A DNA stretch of 6,216 bases from Methanomicrobiales archaeon (lineage in GTDB: Archaea; Halobacteriota; Methanomicrobia; Methanomicrobiales; Methanospirillaceae). Both the position numbers and the translations under genes were made by a program. The notes under the pieces are model-generated. The model worked only from the letters and a program-made list of their open reading frames with translations. It had not been told where the DNA came from and did not search any database. The DNA lies in NCBI GenBank assembly GCA_012798365.1, contig JAAZNH010000287.1:1-6216 (forward strand). Reading direction: 5' to 3'. Below are positions 4,772 through 6,216 of the stretch, piece by piece. Position 1 is the first letter of the stretch, and every line of letters begins with the position of its first letter.

Positions 4772-6207
4772 AATGCATCACGTTCTGTCCTGATAGTGTC
4801 CACAAGTTCATGGCGCTGCCGGCAGTTTTGCACTGCCCGGGCCAGTTTGGGATCATCAAGCGTTTCTCCAATCCACGTCACGAAATCCCCCCGTTCCTGG
4901 TGCCATGTAACAGAATCGTCTGGAACCCTGCGCAGCAGGTCCAGGAACTGATCCAGGTTGTAGGCCGTATGGCCGATGGAGCCGGTTGGCCCGGAAAAAC
5001 AGAAGGCCTGGTCCGGTCGCAGTGTTCGCAGTGTCCGGGCAGCTTTCTTGTTCTTCATGACCCGGATATGGCGCTGCTCGAAATCCGCAAGTATCGTCAT
5101 ATACGTAAGGAACGCATCGTGCGCATTGTGGTGGCTGAAGTAATTATGCACTTCCCCGCAGGTCCCGAACTTCGATGCCATGTAGTAGAAATGGTCGCTT
5201 GTCTGGAGGTACCGCCAGAGTTGTTTATCGATAGCATAGGTCTGGGCTTTCTGGATGGCGCAACAGGCGATCTGCTGGCAGTCATTTCCCGTCCATGCCG
5301 AGGTATCCTTCTCAATGTCGGCCCATGATATCGTTTCAGCAACATCGATGGTTCCGACCGGGGCATGGGTCTGGATGACCTCCTCGGGCAGGAGCGTGCG
5401 TACGGCGCGTTTCTCCAGTTCATCAGGCAGGGATCGGAAAAAGTTAAAGATCCCGGTCTCTTCCCAGAAATGCTCGCCGATTGTCTCGTAATCCAGAAAA
5501 ATGGTGACAACCCCGCCCGGGCACCGGGAAATCCAGTCTGCATACACATCTGCTGTCAGCGGGTACTTATCCCAGCGCGGGTTTGCAAAACGGAATGCAA
5601 TATCATCAGAAAGACAAGTATCCCTCAGGAGGACCGGTAAATCCTGGCACGTATAGACATACCGGGGACTTCTCCAGCCAAGGATGCGATCAACCCCTTC
5701 GGTAAAGATCCCGTGAAATCCCAGGTCCCGAATACCGGCAGCTACCCGGTTATCAAATGTGAACTCCGTGTTCTCGAACATGGTCGGGCGGATCCTGAAC
5801 CGGTCATACATCAGGTCCGTGTGCATCCGGACCTGGTCGAAAAATTCCCCCTGGTCAAAAAAGCTGCTGGCAATACTGTGATAATAGGTCTGGCCCAGCA
5901 GTTCGACATTCCTGTGACGGGCGACCTGGCCGAAGAGATCCATGATATCCGGCTGCCAGAGTTCCAGCTGTTCGATGAGCGTTCCGGAAAGGGAGAACGA
6001 GCACCTGAATCCCTCATCGAGTTTTTCGAGGATGAGCCGGGTTGCCGGATCATAACATTTCTGTGTGACCCGGTCAAGGATCTCACGGTTGATGCTGTCA
6101 AAGTACTGGCTGAATATCTCCTTTCTTCTCCTATTCCCGCCAGGAACAAAGCGACGGTTCAGCCTGAATGGCTGGTGCACTTCAAAACCGATACAGATCT
6201 CCGGCAT
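4753..6207 (-). CDS. GH57 alpha-amylase family protein with C-terminal DUF5752-like domain
   Basis: A 484-aa cytoplasmic protein (no signal peptide) of glycoside hydrolase family 57, a retaining (beta/alpha)7 enzyme family acting on alpha-glucans. The five conserved regions are visible: HQP (11-13); GQTYYHS (105-111); FENTEFTFDN (144-153) with predicted nucleophile E148; FLDYETIGEH (237-246) with predicted acid/base D239; and DHFYYMASK...GEVHNYFS with H-x-AHDAFLTYM (338-370). These resemble the MJ1611-type archaeal amylases more than the branching enzymes. Residues about 400-484 (FCFSGPTGSIGHTAYNLDQF, then VTWHQERGDFVTWI and DDPKLARAV) look like a DUF5752 domain of unknown function fused to the catalytic part. 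The downstream glycosyltransferase overlaps by 19 bp, so an alpha-glucan synthesis/remodelling operon is inferred. The ATG at 6207 has GAGAT 4 nt upstream; the promoter lies beyond the right edge. Hydrolase versus glucanotransferase activity cannot be decided here. Confidence 0.88.
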   Translation of the reverse strand: MPEICIGFEVHQPFRLNRRFVPGGNRRRKEIFSQYFDSINREILDRVTQKCYDPATRLILEKLDEGFRCSFSLSGTLIEQLELWQPDIMDLFGQVARHRNVELLGQTYYHSIASSFFDQGEFFDQVRMHTDLMYDRFRIRPTMFENTEFTFDNRVAAGIRDLGFHGIFTEGVDRILGWRSPRYVYTCQDLPVLLRDTCLSDDIAFRFANPRWDKYPLTADVYADWISRCPGGVVTIFLDYETIGEHFWEETGIFNFFRSLPDELEKRAVRTLLPEEVIQTHAPVGTIDVAETISWADIEKDTSAWTGNDCQQIACCAIQKAQTYAIDKQLWRYLQTSDHFYYMASKFGTCGEVHNYFSHHNAHDAFLTYMTILADFEQRHIRVMKNKKAARTLRTLRPDQAFCFSGPTGSIGHTAYNLDQFLDLLRRVPDDSVTWHQERGDFVTWIGETLDDPKLARAVQNCRQRHELVDTIRTERDALWRRLT

Positions 6208-6216
6208 CGTTATCTC

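Noticed and set aside
1..6216. Very frequent CCGG and rare CTAG tetranucleotides
   Set aside because: CTAG scarcity is common in prokaryotes, and the CCGG abundance fits the GC-rich codon use seen throughout the coding DNA; it marks no particular element here.

Overview
The window looks like a methanogenic archaeon, most likely order Methanomicrobiales (inference). The case rests on protein types: an archaeal PUA/PP-loop 'PAPS reductase-like' protein, an MJ1611-type GH57 amylase paired with a GT4 glycosyltransferase, a DUF4064-like membrane protein, T-rich gene ends without hairpins and BRE/TATA-like promoters. Coding DNA is GC-rich and full of CCGG; the gap around 2870-3130 is clearly AT-rich. 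No rRNA, tRNA, CRISPR array or insertion sequence was found.

Layout. (1) 1-1572, minus strand: a PUA/PP-loop protein with Fe-S type cysteines, followed with a 23-bp overlap by the 5' part of hisH (histidine biosynthesis), which runs off the left edge. (2) 1573-1733: divergent intergenic region. (3) 1734-2356, plus strand: an mrpF-mrpG pair (small membrane subunits of Mrp-type cation/proton antiporters or Mbh-type hydrogenases) joined by an ATGA overlap, with no other mrp gene beside it. (4) 2382-2750, minus: a small four-helix membrane protein, convergent with mrpG across a T-rich gap. (5) 2751-3150: AT-rich intergenic region ending in the best archaeal promoter of the window and a very strong Shine-Dalgarno site. 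(6) 3151-3234, plus: a 27-codon gene for a lysine/alanine-rich peptide made of five tandem pentapeptides ending in AKK. It resembles the basic tails of histone H1 and HU-type proteins and is the most interesting item here. (7) 3235-3631: non-coding, with a hairpin-plus-T8 terminator and an exact 11-nt match to the conserved 3' end of 16S rRNA. (8) 3632-6207, minus: a GH57 alpha-amylase family protein with a C-terminal DUF5752-like domain, overlapping by 19 bp a glycogen-synthase-like GT4 glycosyltransferase.

How the genes fit together. The GH57 and GT4 genes form a translationally coupled pair that fits synthesis and turnover of an alpha-glucan such as storage glycogen. hisH and the PUA/PP-loop gene share a transcript but have no obvious common pathway. 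The Mrp-like pair implies a membrane ion-transport complex whose other subunits lie elsewhere. The 27-aa basic peptide has its own promoter, ribosome site and terminator, so it appears to be a self-standing expression unit, possibly a nucleic-acid-binding or compaction peptide (inference).
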